From assembly GCF_017980685.1 (NCBI RefSeq), contig NZ_JACXXO010000004.1, positions 186,001 through 250,000 on the forward strand: a DNA stretch of 64,000 bases, given 5' to 3'. Shown here piece by piece: positions 1-9,168 of this stretch (positions are counted from its first letter, which is position 1; each line of letters begins with the position of its first letter). Both the position numbers and the translations under genes were made by a program. Source of the DNA: Pseudomonas iridis. GTDB lineage: Bacteria > Pseudomonadota > Gammaproteobacteria > Pseudomonadales > Pseudomonadaceae. The notes under the pieces are model-generated. The model searched no databases. It saw only the letters and a program-made list of their open reading frames with translations, and had not been told where the DNA came from.

Positions 1-431
1 GTGATCCCTTGGTGATTCTGGTGACGGTGCCGCTGTCGATCTGCGGAGCGCTGATCCCGCTGTTCCTCGGCTGGTCGAGCATGAACATCTACACCCAGGT
101 CGGCCTGGTGACGTTGATCGGGCTGATCAGCAAGCACGGGATCCTGATCGTCGAGTTCGCCAACCAGTTACGCAAGGACAAGGGCCTGTCGGCACGTGAA
201 GCGGTCGAAGAGGCCGCAGCGATTCGGCTACGACCGGTGTTGATGACCACGGCAGCGATGGTGTTCGGCATGGTGCCGCTGATTCTGGCGAACGGCGCAG
301 GGGCCGTCAGCCGGTTTGATATCGGGATGGTGATTGCGACGGGGATGTCGATCGGAACGTTGTTTACGCTGTTTGTGCTGCCGTGTATTTACACACTGCT
401 GGCGAAACCTGATCCCAAACAAACCCAATAA
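1..431 (+). CDS. RND efflux transporter permease, C-terminal end (partial)
   Basis: The reading frame is open from base 3 at the window edge to the TAA at 429-431, so the gene begins upstream. The roughly 142 visible residues are the last membrane segments of an HAE1-type resistance-nodulation-division pump: a hydrophobic helix, the polar stretch SKHGILIVEFANQ, the cytoplasmic loop with RLRPVLMTT, and two final helices before a short charged tail. Such pumps use the proton gradient to expel drugs, detergents or solvents through a tripartite envelope complex. The substrate cannot be told from this fragment. A REP pair follows directly, and the next gene is on the other strand. Confidence 0.9.
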   Translation, partial: DPLVILVTVPLSICGALIPLFLGWSSMNIYTQVGLVTLIGLISKHGILIVEFANQLRKDKGLSAREAVEEAAAIRLRPVLMTTAAMVFGMVPLILANGAGAVSRFDIGMVIATGMSIGTLFTLFVLPCIYTLLAKPDPKQTQ

Positions 432-434
432 CCA

Positions 435-524
435 TGTGGGAGCGAGCCTGCTCGCGAATAGGGTGTGTCAAATTACATGGATGTTGACTGACACGCCCTC
501 TTCGCGAGCAGGCTCGCTCCCACA
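435..524. repeat. REP pair (inverted palindromic element)
   Basis: Two inverted copies of TGTGGGAGCGAGCCTGCTCG (435-458 and 501-524) are separated by about 42 bases. This is the typical fluorescent-pseudomonad REP doublet. It sits between the RND gene and the convergent minus-strand operon. Confidence 0.85.
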
Positions 525-557
525 GGGGCCGGGGTGAACCTTGATAAAGCACAATAA

Positions 558-584
558 AAAAGGCCTCGCATCTGCGAGGCCTTT
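558..584 (-). terminator. Rho-independent terminator of the wapQ operon
   Basis: The stem AAAGGCCTCGCA/TGCGAGGCCTTT is followed on the minus strand by a T-rich tract. It lies 20 bases past the last gene of the methyltransferase-wapQ-small protein operon. Confidence 0.75.
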
Positions 585-603
585 CATTTGGGCTTTAATC
601 GGT

Positions 604-831
604 TCAACTTTGTGGCCTCATGCCTTGAGTCAGTCCGAACATGAACAACAACAAATCATGATCGGGTTGAGTTGCCACGGAGGCTTTCGCCACCCGTGGT
701 ACTGCGCAGTGCGCATCCGTGGTGGATGCGCCGAGAACCTGCATGCGCGGCTGCTCCCAGGCAGCCACCGCCAGTGAAGCAACTGCCAAGGCTCCTACCA
801 AAAACAAACCTCGTGCAATTTCGAGTTTCAT
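604..831 (-). CDS. Small exported protein of unknown function
   Basis: This 75-residue protein has a textbook N-terminal signal or anchor sequence: a charged start (MKLEIAR), then a hydrophobic Leu/Ala/Val core to about residue 24. The remaining 50 residues hold one cysteine and no motif I recognise. An AAAGG ribosome-binding site precedes the ATG, and only two bases separate it from the upstream kinase gene. It is therefore the last member of the operon headed by the methyltransferase, and a terminator follows. By context it is probably co-regulated by ColR and acts in the envelope, but the function is unknown. Confidence 0.7.
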   Translation of the reverse strand: MKLEIARGLFLVGALAVASLAVAAWEQPRMQVLGASTTDAHCAVPRVAKASVATQPDHDLLLFMFGLTQGMRPQS

Positions 832-833
832 CG

Positions 834-1550
834 CTATAAACCTTTGATAGCGCTGCCAAACGCCGTCTCGTAAAAGTAGACGAGTTTTTTCCAGTCCGCG
901 TCGCGGAACGACGAGTGGCGACGCAGTTGCTTCATGTCATGGGAAGCGGCGCGATAAGCGGTCAGACGCTGGCGACATTTCTCAAGATCGATCAAAGCGA
1001 CTTCAACGGTGGCCGACTCGCCTTCGCCCGTCACCCGTACAAAAACGTGCTTGATGTAGATGCAGCTGTGCTGCCAGCGGCCCTTGTGCATACGCGCCAG
1101 GTTTTCGGCCAGATCCTTGAGCACACGCTCATAGACCGCGTCGCCGCACTGATCACGACCACCGGCAGACGCCAGCCAGTGTTCCAGTTCCTGGAAACCG
1201 TCCAGAGATTTGGTCACCAGCAGAGCGCGCCACTTGTGCTGGGGATCAGGCTGGGCACCGCAGAAAACGATTTGCGGCACGCGCACGCCGAGTTTGGTGA
1301 CACCGGTCAGGGCATCCAGCTCGCGCAGGACAGTCGGGCGTCCGAACGGATGCAGCCAACTGCGATAAATGTGACCGGTCTGGCGTTTGGCATACAGCAA
1401 CTGGCCATCGCGACCAACGATCCGTTGCACGCCACTTTCGCCGCCACGGCGCACATTGGGTTCTTCGACCCACTCACCGCGCTGACTCCAGTAGTAGTCG
1501 AAACTTTCCTGAGGCGTCACTTGCGCGTCTGCTGCCATTTGCACTGCCAT
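834..1550 (-). CDS. wapQ: Lipopolysaccharide core kinase, InaA/WapQ family
   Basis: The 238 residues resemble the InaA / Kdo-heptose kinase family, cytoplasmic enzymes that phosphorylate sugars of the lipopolysaccharide inner core. Visible features are an N-terminal glycine-rich region with YAKRQTGH, the RELDALTGVTKLGVRVPQ segment, and a catalytic-loop-like stretch (ARMHKGRWQHSCIYIKHVFV) followed by ALIDLEKCR, which supplies the metal-binding Asp. The GAGGTAA ribosome-binding site overlaps the stop of the methyltransferase gene, so the two are coupled. From established knowledge, a wapQ/inaA gene follows orf222 downstream of colRS in P. fluorescens and P. putida, where ColR controls it. The substrate assignment is family-based. 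Confidence 0.85.
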   Translation of the reverse strand: MAVQMAADAQVTPQESFDYYWSQRGEWVEEPNVRRGGESGVQRIVGRDGQLLYAKRQTGHIYRSWLHPFGRPTVLRELDALTGVTKLGVRVPQIVFCGAQPDPQHKWRALLVTKSLDGFQELEHWLASAGGRDQCGDAVYERVLKDLAENLARMHKGRWQHSCIYIKHVFVRVTGEGESATVEVALIDLEKCRQRLTAYRAASHDMKQLRRHSSFRDADWKKLVYFYETAFGSAIKGL

Positions 1551-1553
1551 CCT

Positions 1554-2225
1554 TTACCTCTTGCGTAATACGTAAACTCGCCACATCGCATAGAGCGGAA
1601 TAAAGTCGAGTTGTTCCTGAATGCGGAAACCCGCGGTTTCAAATTCTTTTTCGATCGTAGCCGCCGGAATCAAAAAGCGATTCTGGTAGTCACGGTTGGG
1701 ACGAACCTTCTCCGCACGCTTGCGTTTCCATGCCTTGAAATTGCCGTCGACCCACAACGACACGATCACGCTGTCACGGGTAACGCGCTCGAACTCGCGC
1801 AGAATCGCCAGACGGTGCTCGGCTTCTCCGATGTGGTGGAGCAAGCGCATGCAGAAAATGCTGTCGACGGCGTTATCTGGCAGAGCAATATCGAAAGCGG
1901 AGGTGTGCAAAGGTTGCACCCGTTTCACCACATCCGCCGGTTGTCCTTCCAACGCGGTCTTGATCATCGACTCGGAGTTGTCCGCACCGATAATCACCCG
2001 ATTGGGCTTTTCCGCCAGCAACGGCCAGAAGCGTCCGGCACCGCAAGGCAAATCCAGCACCAGACCGGGTTCGCCAGCCAGTGTCAGAGCCTTGCGCGCC
2101 AATTGCTCGTCGCGCAGATGGGAAAGACGACGTCCGAGGCTTTCTCTATGTTTGCGCAGATACTTCTTAGCGTGTTGATCGTCGTACTTTTCGGAAAAAT
2201 CGAGCTTGATCGGGCCGCTCATCAT
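1554..2225 (-). CDS. Class I SAM-dependent methyltransferase (orf222 of the ColR regulon)
   Basis: This 223-residue protein has a Rossmann-type methyltransferase core: motif I VLDLPCGAGRFWPLL (about 55-70), an acidic end of strand 2 (GADNSESMI), and motif IV/V around DSIFCMRLLHHI. The start is ATGATG with an AGGAG site just upstream; using the second ATG gives 222 residues, matching the orf222 name I recall for the colRS-linked gene. It opens a three-gene operon with wapQ and the small exported protein, and a ColR-type box lies about 67 bases upstream. The methyl acceptor is unknown; an envelope lipid or LPS role is inferred from its neighbours. Confidence 0.85.
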   Translation of the reverse strand: MMSGPIKLDFSEKYDDQHAKKYLRKHRESLGRRLSHLRDEQLARKALTLAGEPGLVLDLPCGAGRFWPLLAEKPNRVIIGADNSESMIKTALEGQPADVVKRVQPLHTSAFDIALPDNAVDSIFCMRLLHHIGEAEHRLAILREFERVTRDSVIVSLWVDGNFKAWKRKRAEKVRPNRDYQNRFLIPAATIEKEFETAGFRIQEQLDFIPLYAMWRVYVLRKR

Positions 2226-2291
2226 CAGGACTCCTGAATTACTGATGGCACCACCTTAGGGAGCAGCGTGTCAGCAGCAGGTCATCCAAAT

Positions 2292-2307
2292 GTGAAAAAA
2301 ATGTCAG
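2292..2307 (-). promoter_or_regulatory. ColR-type binding site upstream of the methyltransferase operon
   Basis: On the minus strand the bases CTGACATTTTTTTCAC fit every defined position of the ColR consensus as I recall it from P. putida work, YYNASNNYTTTTTCAC. The site is about 67 bases upstream of the methyltransferase start, inside the 149-base gap behind colS. Confidence 0.7.
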
Positions 2308-2374
2308 GTATACCGACAAATTATTACAACGTTATACAGGATTTAGACAGGTTGACGGGAGTAGCCTGAAGCCA

Positions 2375-3658
2375 CTATTTGCGTCCGAAATGGCCAAGAT
2401 CTACCTCGAAGCGGCAGCCATTGGGTTCCATCGTGCTCAGGCTGACAGTCCAGCCCTGGTTTTCGCAGATGCGCTGTACCAGTGACAGGCCCAGCCCCAG
2501 ACCTTCCCCGCGCTTTTCGCTGCCACGCACGAAAGGCTCGAACATGGCCTCACGTTTCTCTTCAGGAATGCCGACGCCGGAGTCTTCGACGACAAATCCG
2601 TTGGCGGTGAGCGTCAGGCGAATGAAACCGTACTCGGTGTAATGCAATGCGTTGCGCAGCAAATTACCCATCACGGCGTTCAGCAGGGTTGCGTTATAGC
2701 GGGTATCCGCTGGGTTACCGGGATCGAGGGTAAGGGTCAGTCCCTTGCGCTCGATCGGCTCGCGCCACAGGCACACCAGACTTTCTGCCACTTGCGTCAG
2801 GTTTTGCTGCGGTGCCGCCCCGGCTTCTTCATTCTGTGCGCGGGCGAGCATCAGGAAGGTCTGCACCAACTCGCGCATTTCCTCGCTGGCGCGGGCAATG
2901 CGCTCGACCTGAGAACGGCCGCGCTGGTCGATCCCCGGGTTTTCCAACAGCAGTTCGCAGGAGCTCGCCAGCACCATCAACGGCGTGCGCAACTCGTGGC
3001 TGACGTCACTGGTGAACAGTCGTTCGCGGGTCAGAGCCTGGCGCAAGCGCCCCAGCGTGGCATCGAACGCCACCGCCAGTTCACCGACTTCATCGGCCGC
3101 GTAGTCCGGCGCCAGCGGCGGCGCCAGACCCAGCAATTGATCCCGATGGCGCACCTGGCGTGCGAGGCGCACCACGGGCGCCATGACCTTGCGCGCGAGC
3201 ACCCAGCCGAGGAATACCGCTAATGCGAGGCTGAGCACAAAGCCCACCAGCACCACGGCAAACAGCACGCGCTCACGCTCTTCGAAATCGCTTTGATCCT
3301 GCAGCAGCACATAGCGCCGGCCATCCACGACTTCGACCATCGCGTGGTACGACAGCTGCTCGCGGAACACTTCGTGGAAACCTGCATCCAGATGACGCAG
3401 ATCCTTGGGCAAATCGAAGTCGCCGGGGCCACCACTGAAGTAGAACAGTTGATCAGGCTCCGGGCGATGGCTCCAGTCGGAGACATTATCCATCAGCAAC
3501 AGGCGCTGCAGATCGCCGCCCAGCCCTGCCGAAATCAGTTTTTCCTCGACCAGATGCACCGTCGCGACAATGCCCATGGCGAAAGCGCCGGCAACCAGTG
3601 CGCTCATCAGCGCAAAGGCGATGATGATCCGTTGGGAAAGGCTTTGCTTAAACTCCAT
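2375..3658 (-). CDS. colS: Sensor histidine kinase ColS
   Basis: This 427-residue membrane kinase is the partner of ColR. The order is TM1 (about 11-33), a periplasmic sensor domain of roughly 95 residues, TM2 (about 132-153), a HAMP linker, the dimerisation/phosphoacceptor helix with SHELRTPLM (His221), and an ATPase domain with N, G1 and G2 boxes (GNLLRNALHY, EDSGVGIP, GEGLGLGLSLV). The periplasmic residues His35, Glu38, Glu96, His105 and the ExxE pair Glu126/Glu129 fall exactly where I recall the metal-sensing residues (excess Zn, Fe) reported for P. putida ColS. The ATG at 3658 overlaps the end of colR by 11 bases, giving translational coupling. Confidence 0.95.
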   Translation of the reverse strand: MEFKQSLSQRIIIAFALMSALVAGAFAMGIVATVHLVEEKLISAGLGGDLQRLLLMDNVSDWSHRPEPDQLFYFSGGPGDFDLPKDLRHLDAGFHEVFREQLSYHAMVEVVDGRRYVLLQDQSDFEERERVLFAVVLVGFVLSLALAVFLGWVLARKVMAPVVRLARQVRHRDQLLGLAPPLAPDYAADEVGELAVAFDATLGRLRQALTRERLFTSDVSHELRTPLMVLASSCELLLENPGIDQRGRSQVERIARASEEMRELVQTFLMLARAQNEEAGAAPQQNLTQVAESLVCLWREPIERKGLTLTLDPGNPADTRYNATLLNAVMGNLLRNALHYTEYGFIRLTLTANGFVVEDSGVGIPEEKREAMFEPFVRGSEKRGEGLGLGLSLVQRICENQGWTVSLSTMEPNGCRFEVDLGHFGRK

Positions 3659-4331
3659 CACGCCCCTCGGCCAAGCGATAACCGACGCCGTGCACGGTGT
3701 GCAGCAAGGGTTTGGCAAACGGTTTATCGATCACCTGACGCAATTGGTGGACGTGGCTGCGCAAGCTGTCGCTGTCCGGGCAGTCATCACCCCACAGCGC
3801 CTCCTCGAGAATTTCCCGACGCAGCACGTGCGGGCTCTTCTGCATCAATACCGCCAGCAGTTTGAGGCCGACCGGGTTGAGCTTGAGCAGCTTGCCTTCG
3901 CGGGTCACTTCCAGGGTGTCGAGGTCGTAGCTCAGATCGGCGACCTGCAAGGCACGCCGGCCGCCGCCCTGCGCCCGGCGCATGACCGCTTCGATCCGCG
4001 CCGCCAGCTCGGACAAGGCGAAGGGCTTGATCAGGTAATCGTCGGCGCCGGACTTGAAGCCCTGCAAGCGGTCGTCCAGCTGATCGCGAGCGGTGAGCAT
4101 GATCACCGGAGTGTCACGACGGGCGTCCTCGCGCAGGCGTTTGCACAGGGTGTAGCCGTCGATGCCGGGCAGCATGATGTCGAGCACGATCAGGTCGTAG
4201 TGCTCGGTGGCCGCCAGATGCAGACCCGACAGACCGTCCTGGGCGCAATCGACGGTATAGCCCTTGAGCCCCAGGTAATCGGCCAGATTGGCCAGGATGT
4301 CGCGGTTGTCTTCGACCAATAGAATTCGCAT
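3648..4331 (-). CDS. colR: Response regulator ColR, OmpR family
   Basis: This 227-residue regulator has an N-terminal receiver domain (acidic pocket EDN, phosphoacceptor Asp51 in IVLDIML, Thr in MLTA, Lys in IKPF) and a C-terminal OmpR/PhoB winged helix (SDSLRSHVHQLRQ recognition helix). I chose the ATG at 4331 because AGAGG lies five bases before it and the 227-residue product matches known ColR; an in-frame GTG at 4337 is less likely. ColRS is established as a sensor of excess Zn/Fe that supports root colonisation and outer-membrane integrity. The adjacent operons carry ColR-type boxes. Confidence 0.95.
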   Translation of the reverse strand: MRILLVEDNRDILANLADYLGLKGYTVDCAQDGLSGLHLAATEHYDLIVLDIMLPGIDGYTLCKRLREDARRDTPVIMLTARDQLDDRLQGFKSGADDYLIKPFALSELAARIEAVMRRAQGGGRRALQVADLSYDLDTLEVTREGKLLKLNPVGLKLLAVLMQKSPHVLRREILEEALWGDDCPDSDSLRSHVHQLRQVIDKPFAKPLLHTVHGVGYRLAEGRDGV

Positions 4332-4448
4332 GGGCACCTCTTGCGTACACGGTTACCGCCGTCATGGCTCGCGCAGCTTACGGCCAACGGTGGCTCAGGG
4401 CTAGGCATGTAGCGGGATGTTTATCGATAAACCGGTTGTTTGTGCCGG

Positions 4449-4464
4449 CCAACGATTTTTTCAC
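4449..4464 (+). promoter_or_regulatory. ColR-type binding site upstream of the PAP2 gene
   Basis: The bases CCAACGATTTTTTCAC match all defined positions of the recalled ColR consensus YYNASNNYTTTTTCAC. The site is about 85 bases upstream of the PAP2 start, in the divergent colR/PAP2 intergenic region. Confidence 0.7.
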
Positions 4465-4549
4465 TTTCGATTAACAAATCACCCACGCACGCGGACGCAG
4501 ACTGCTCGCGATTACGCCCCTCACAACACTTGCCGACCAAGGAATTGCC

Positions 4550-5293
4550 ATGGTGTCGACCTCTGCCCGTCCCGTTTCAAGGCCTCTGAATTTCTGGTTG
4601 TGCCTGGGCATTCCCGCCTTGGCTGCACTGGTGCTGATGCTGCTCGAACTGACCGATCTGGACATGGATCTGGCCAGGCTGTTCTACGATCCGGTTGCGG
4701 GGGACTTCATCGGCCGGCACAGCTTCTTCCTCGAAGACATCCTGCACGACCGCGCCAAGCAGGTAGTGATCGCATTTTCGGTGTTCGCCATTTTCGGTTT
4801 CATCGGCGCGTTCTTCATCAACAGGCTCAAGCCGTTCAAGCGCGAGTTGGGCTGTCTGGTGCTGTCCCTTGGGCTGGCGACTTCGTTCGTGACGCCGGTC
4901 AAAGCGGTGACTGCCGTGCAATGCCCCTGGAGCCTGGAGCAATTCGGCGGCCATGAAACCTACAGCAAACTGATGGATCATCGCCCGCAGACCGACAAGC
5001 CCGGCCGTTGCTGGCCCGGCGGTCATGCGGCCACGGGATTCACGTTGTTTGCGCTGTTCTTCGTGTTGCGTGACCGGCGTCCGCGTCTGGCGCGACAGGC
5101 ATTTATCTTTGCCTTTGCGCTGGGCTCGGTGTTCTCGATCAGCCGGATGATGCAGGGCGCGCACTTCTTTTCGCACAACGTGTGGACGGCGATTTTCTGC
5201 TGGCTGATTTGTCTGGGATCGTATTACTGGGTGCTGTATCGCCCGGCGGTGAAGGCCGAATCGGTGGTCAACACACAACCGGTCAGCGTCTGA
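4550..5293 (+). CDS. PAP2-family membrane phosphatase
   Basis: This 247-residue integral membrane protein has about six hydrophobic helices and the PAP2 (type 2 phosphatidic acid phosphatase) signature. Motif 2 is seen in GRCWPGGHAATGF (PGGH instead of the classical PSGH). Motif 3 is SRMMQGAHFFSH: the SRx5H part is intact but the usual final Asp is His. Members remove phosphates from undecaprenyl pyrophosphate, lipid A or phosphatidate on the periplasmic face. It is divergent from colR with a perfect ColR box upstream, so an envelope-lipid role under ColRS control is likely. The exact substrate is unknown. Confidence 0.85.
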   Translation: MVSTSARPVSRPLNFWLCLGIPALAALVLMLLELTDLDMDLARLFYDPVAGDFIGRHSFFLEDILHDRAKQVVIAFSVFAIFGFIGAFFINRLKPFKRELGCLVLSLGLATSFVTPVKAVTAVQCPWSLEQFGGHETYSKLMDHRPQTDKPGRCWPGGHAATGFTLFALFFVLRDRRPRLARQAFIFAFALGSVFSISRMMQGAHFFSHNVWTAIFCWLICLGSYYWVLYRPAVKAESVVNTQPVSV

Positions 5294-5300
5294 ACTGACG

Positions 5301-5398
5301 CCATCGCTGGCAAGCCAGCTCCCACAGGGATCACTGCTGCTCATGGCATCTGTGAACACTGGAGATCCCTGTGGGAGTCTGGCCTGCCAGCGATGGCC
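5301..5398. repeat. REP pair (GCCATCGCTGGCAAGCCAG type)
   Basis: Two inverted arms, CCATCGCTGGCAAGCCAGCT...CCCACAGGGAT (from 5301) and ATCCCTGTGGGAGTCTGGCC...TGCCAGCGATGG (to about 5396), make a roughly 98-base foldback between the convergent PAP2 and groEL genes. This is a second REP subtype, different from the one at 435. Confidence 0.8.
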
Positions 5399-5436
5399 GC
5401 GCCCAGGTTTCAGGTGAACCTCAAATCAGCGGCAAT

Positions 5437-5473
5437 AAAAAACCCCGCCTGCTTATCGCAGGCGGGGTTTTTG
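5437..5473 (-). terminator. Rho-independent terminator of groESL
   Basis: A perfect stem AAAACCCCGCCTGC/GCAGGCGGGGTTTT with a short loop lies 20 bases beyond the groEL stop, with T-tracts on both strands. It may also serve the PAP2 gene from the other side. Confidence 0.85.
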
Positions 5474-5493
5474 CGTTACGGGGTAAGGCTGGG

Positions 5494-7149
<1,656 letters not shown>

Positions 7150-7187
7150 TTAAATACTTTGTAGTAGCGGGAAAATGGACGGGGTAA

Positions 7188-7481
7188 TCAGCCTTCGATA
7201 ACGGCGAGAATTTCGTTCTCGCTCATTACCAGCAGGTCTTCGCCGTCGACTTTCACAGTGTTGCTGCCGGAGTAAGGACCGAACACAACCTTGTCGCCTT
7301 CCTTAACGGACAGTGCGCGCACTTCGCCGTTTTCCAGAGCTTTGCCCGGGCCTACAGCGAGAATCACACCGTGGTTGGCTTTTTCAGCAGCCGAACCTGG
7401 CAGGACGATACCGCCAGCGGTTTTCTTTTCTTCTTCGCTGCGACGGATTACGACGCGGTCATGCAGAGGACGAAGCTTCAT
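7188..7481 (-). CDS. groES: 10 kDa co-chaperonin GroES
   Basis: This 97-residue protein starts [14 protein letters not shown], has the mobile loop region [15 protein letters not shown] that docks onto GroEL, and ends in the conserved EILAVIEG. It forms the heptameric lid of the GroEL chamber. A GGAGAG ribosome-binding site precedes the ATG. It is the first gene of the groESL operon, behind a leader of about 140 bases with a heat-shock-like promoter. Confidence 0.99.
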   Translation of the reverse strand: MKLRPLHDRVVIRRSEEEKKTAGGIVLPGSAAEKANHGVILAVGPGKALENGEVRALSVKEGDKVVFGPYSGSNTVKVDGEDLLVMSENEILAVIEG

Positions 7482-7624
7482 TGTCGATCTCTCCTAATTG
7501 TGGTTTTCATCGGCCGGTGTATTCCCGGCGGGTTTAACAAATCCGGCCTTCGCCGGGTACGCCTCGTCGAGCGAGACGCGCAAGTCTGACTGGCGCAAAT
7601 GCCAGAAACCTTTCGGTGACCGTT

Positions 7625-7654
7625 ACATAAGGGCGCATAAGCTTATTACAAGGG
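7625..7654 (-). promoter_or_regulatory. Probable sigma-32 heat-shock promoter of groESL
   Basis: On the minus strand CCCTTGTAA, a 12- to 13-base spacer and CCCTTATGT resemble the sigma-32 pattern (CTTGAAA / CCCCATNT). It lies about 140 bases upstream of groES, and no better promoter is visible. Confidence 0.5.
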
Positions 7655-7699
7655 CGAACGCAGAAAATTTTTCATCGCAGCGCCCGGATGCAGCCCACA

Positions 7700-7727
7700 T
7701 AAAAACCCGGCACCCGAAGGTGCCGTG
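7700..7727 (-). terminator. Rho-independent terminator of fxsA
   Basis: The stem CGGCACC/GGTGCCG with a TTCG-type loop is followed on the minus strand by GGTTTTTATG. It is 13 bases past the fxsA stop. Confidence 0.7.
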
Positions 7728-7739
7728 TCGATCCAGGTA

Positions 7740-8216
7740 TCACTTGGTGTCGCGGTGTTCGAACTCGCCTTCGATCACATTGGGCTCACGGCCCACCGTA
7801 TCGCGTGGGGCAGGCCCGCCGCGTGGTTGCAGATCGTCAGCGAACGCACGCTGGCGCATCGCCTGATCTTCGGCGCGCTGGCGCATTTTATTGGCCAGCA
7901 GTCGACGCGTGAACGGCAGCAGCATCACCAGACCGACCACGTCGCTGATGAAGCCCGGCAGAATCAACAAACCACCGGCCAGTGCCAGCATCAGACCTTC
8001 AAGCATGGTTTGCGCAGGCAGTTCGCCGCGGTTCAGGCTTTCACGGGCACGCAGTGCAGTGGCCAGACCGGCGACGCGCAGCACGAATACCCCGAACATC
8101 GAGCCGAGAATGATCAGCAGCAGGGCCGGGAAGAACCCGATAGCCCCTGCCACTTTGACGAATACGAACAGCTCCAGCACCGGAAACAGCAGAAAGAGCA
8201 ACAAAAAAGGGCGCAT
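7740..8216 (-). CDS. fxsA: FxsA-family inner membrane protein
   Basis: This 158-residue protein matches FxsA: an N-terminal hydrophobic block (MRPFLLLFLLFPVLELFVF), a second helix (FFPALLLIILGSMFG), and the hallmark LILPGFISDVVGLVMLLPFTR before a hydrophilic tail. FxsA overexpression relieves F-plasmid exclusion of phage T7 in E. coli; its native role is unclear. As in many gammaproteobacteria it sits just upstream of groESL. The C-terminal 50 residues are charged and probably cytoplasmic. Confidence 0.92.
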   Translation of the reverse strand: MRPFLLLFLLFPVLELFVFVKVAGAIGFFPALLLIILGSMFGVFVLRVAGLATALRARESLNRGELPAQTMLEGLMLALAGGLLILPGFISDVVGLVMLLPFTRRLLANKMRQRAEDQAMRQRAFADDLQPRGGPAPRDTVGREPNVIEGEFEHRDTK

Positions 8217-8281
8217 CTAACTTTCCTCTACGCAAGAAATGCCTTGCAGTAAGCCTTAGATGACGTCGCCCTTTCGTGAAT

Positions 8282-9013
8282 TCAAGCGTCGGCCACTGCA
8301 TTTTTTGGCCAATGCTCGGCGTGAGCCAGAGAAACCAAGGCTTCGCGCACTTGTATCGGCGTATGACATGGTGCTTGAAACGGCAACCAGTACAGCGCCT
8401 GACCGATGCGCAGGTGCATGCCTTCGGTGTCGATCCCGGCCAGTTGCGCCGGCACGGTTTTCGGCAGCCCGGCCAGATCGACGTAGTGCGCGATGGCTTT
8501 GGCGTGGTCGCTGTTCATGTGTTCGACCATGCTGATCTCGGCTTTGCCGGCGAACGGGTTGGCCAAGGTCAGGTGATCGACCCAGTGAATGGCGCCGAAA
8601 CCACCGATGTAGCGATGGCGCACCGGATTCAGCACCCAGAAATCGAAATCGTGAGCCTTGTGGTAGTTCTGCGAGTCGGGGAAGTAGCGGTAATAACGCT
8701 CGGCCGCCGCTTCAATAATGGCGGTGTCCTCAAGCTTTTGCGCTTCGGCCAGATACGTCAGGCGACCAACGGCCTGTACGTCATCTGCCTCGCGCTCCCC
8801 CACCAGCATCGAGCATTTCGGGTCTTTTTGCAGATTGTGCGTGTGCTGGGCGATGCGGCTGATCAGGATCAACGGCCGGCCCTGCTCGTCCAGGCAATAC
8901 GGCACGACGGAGCCAAAGGGAAAACCGGGCATGGATTTAGAGTGGGTCGAGAGCACTCCACGGTATTCCTTGAGAAGCAATTCTCGGGCATTCTTCGCCA
9001 CTTCAACGCTCAA
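8282..9013 (-). CDS. HugZ-family heme oxygenase / pyridoxamine-phosphate-oxidase-like protein
   Basis: The 243 residues form an N-terminal split-barrel domain of the FMN-binding PNPOx-like type (PFGSVVPYCLDEQGRPLILI, about 30-50) and a C-terminal DUF2470 domain (EHMNSDHAKAI), the layout of HugZ heme-degrading enzymes. I chose the TTG at 9013 as start because AAGGAG lies seven bases upstream; reading further upstream adds residues without family character. Some members degrade heme to release iron and others have no proven substrate, so the activity is a family inference. It is monocistronic, with a 65-base gap to fxsA. Confidence 0.82.
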   Translation of the reverse strand: MSVEVAKNARELLLKEYRGVLSTHSKSMPGFPFGSVVPYCLDEQGRPLILISRIAQHTHNLQKDPKCSMLVGEREADDVQAVGRLTYLAEAQKLEDTAIIEAAAERYYRYFPDSQNYHKAHDFDFWVLNPVRHRYIGGFGAIHWVDHLTLANPFAGKAEISMVEHMNSDHAKAIAHYVDLAGLPKTVPAQLAGIDTEGMHLRIGQALYWLPFQAPCHTPIQVREALVSLAHAEHWPKNAVADA

Positions 9014-9168
9014 TTTATGACTCCTTAAATAGAATCCGTCGAAAAAACGGACAGGTGCGCGGGATATGTTCCGCTCACCATCGGGCAATTCTCATGTGCA
9101 GCCGGGCCACGTCGGGCGCAGATCGAGAGGCTCTCTAAAGGAAATCCACTCTGACCTGCTATCGGGGC

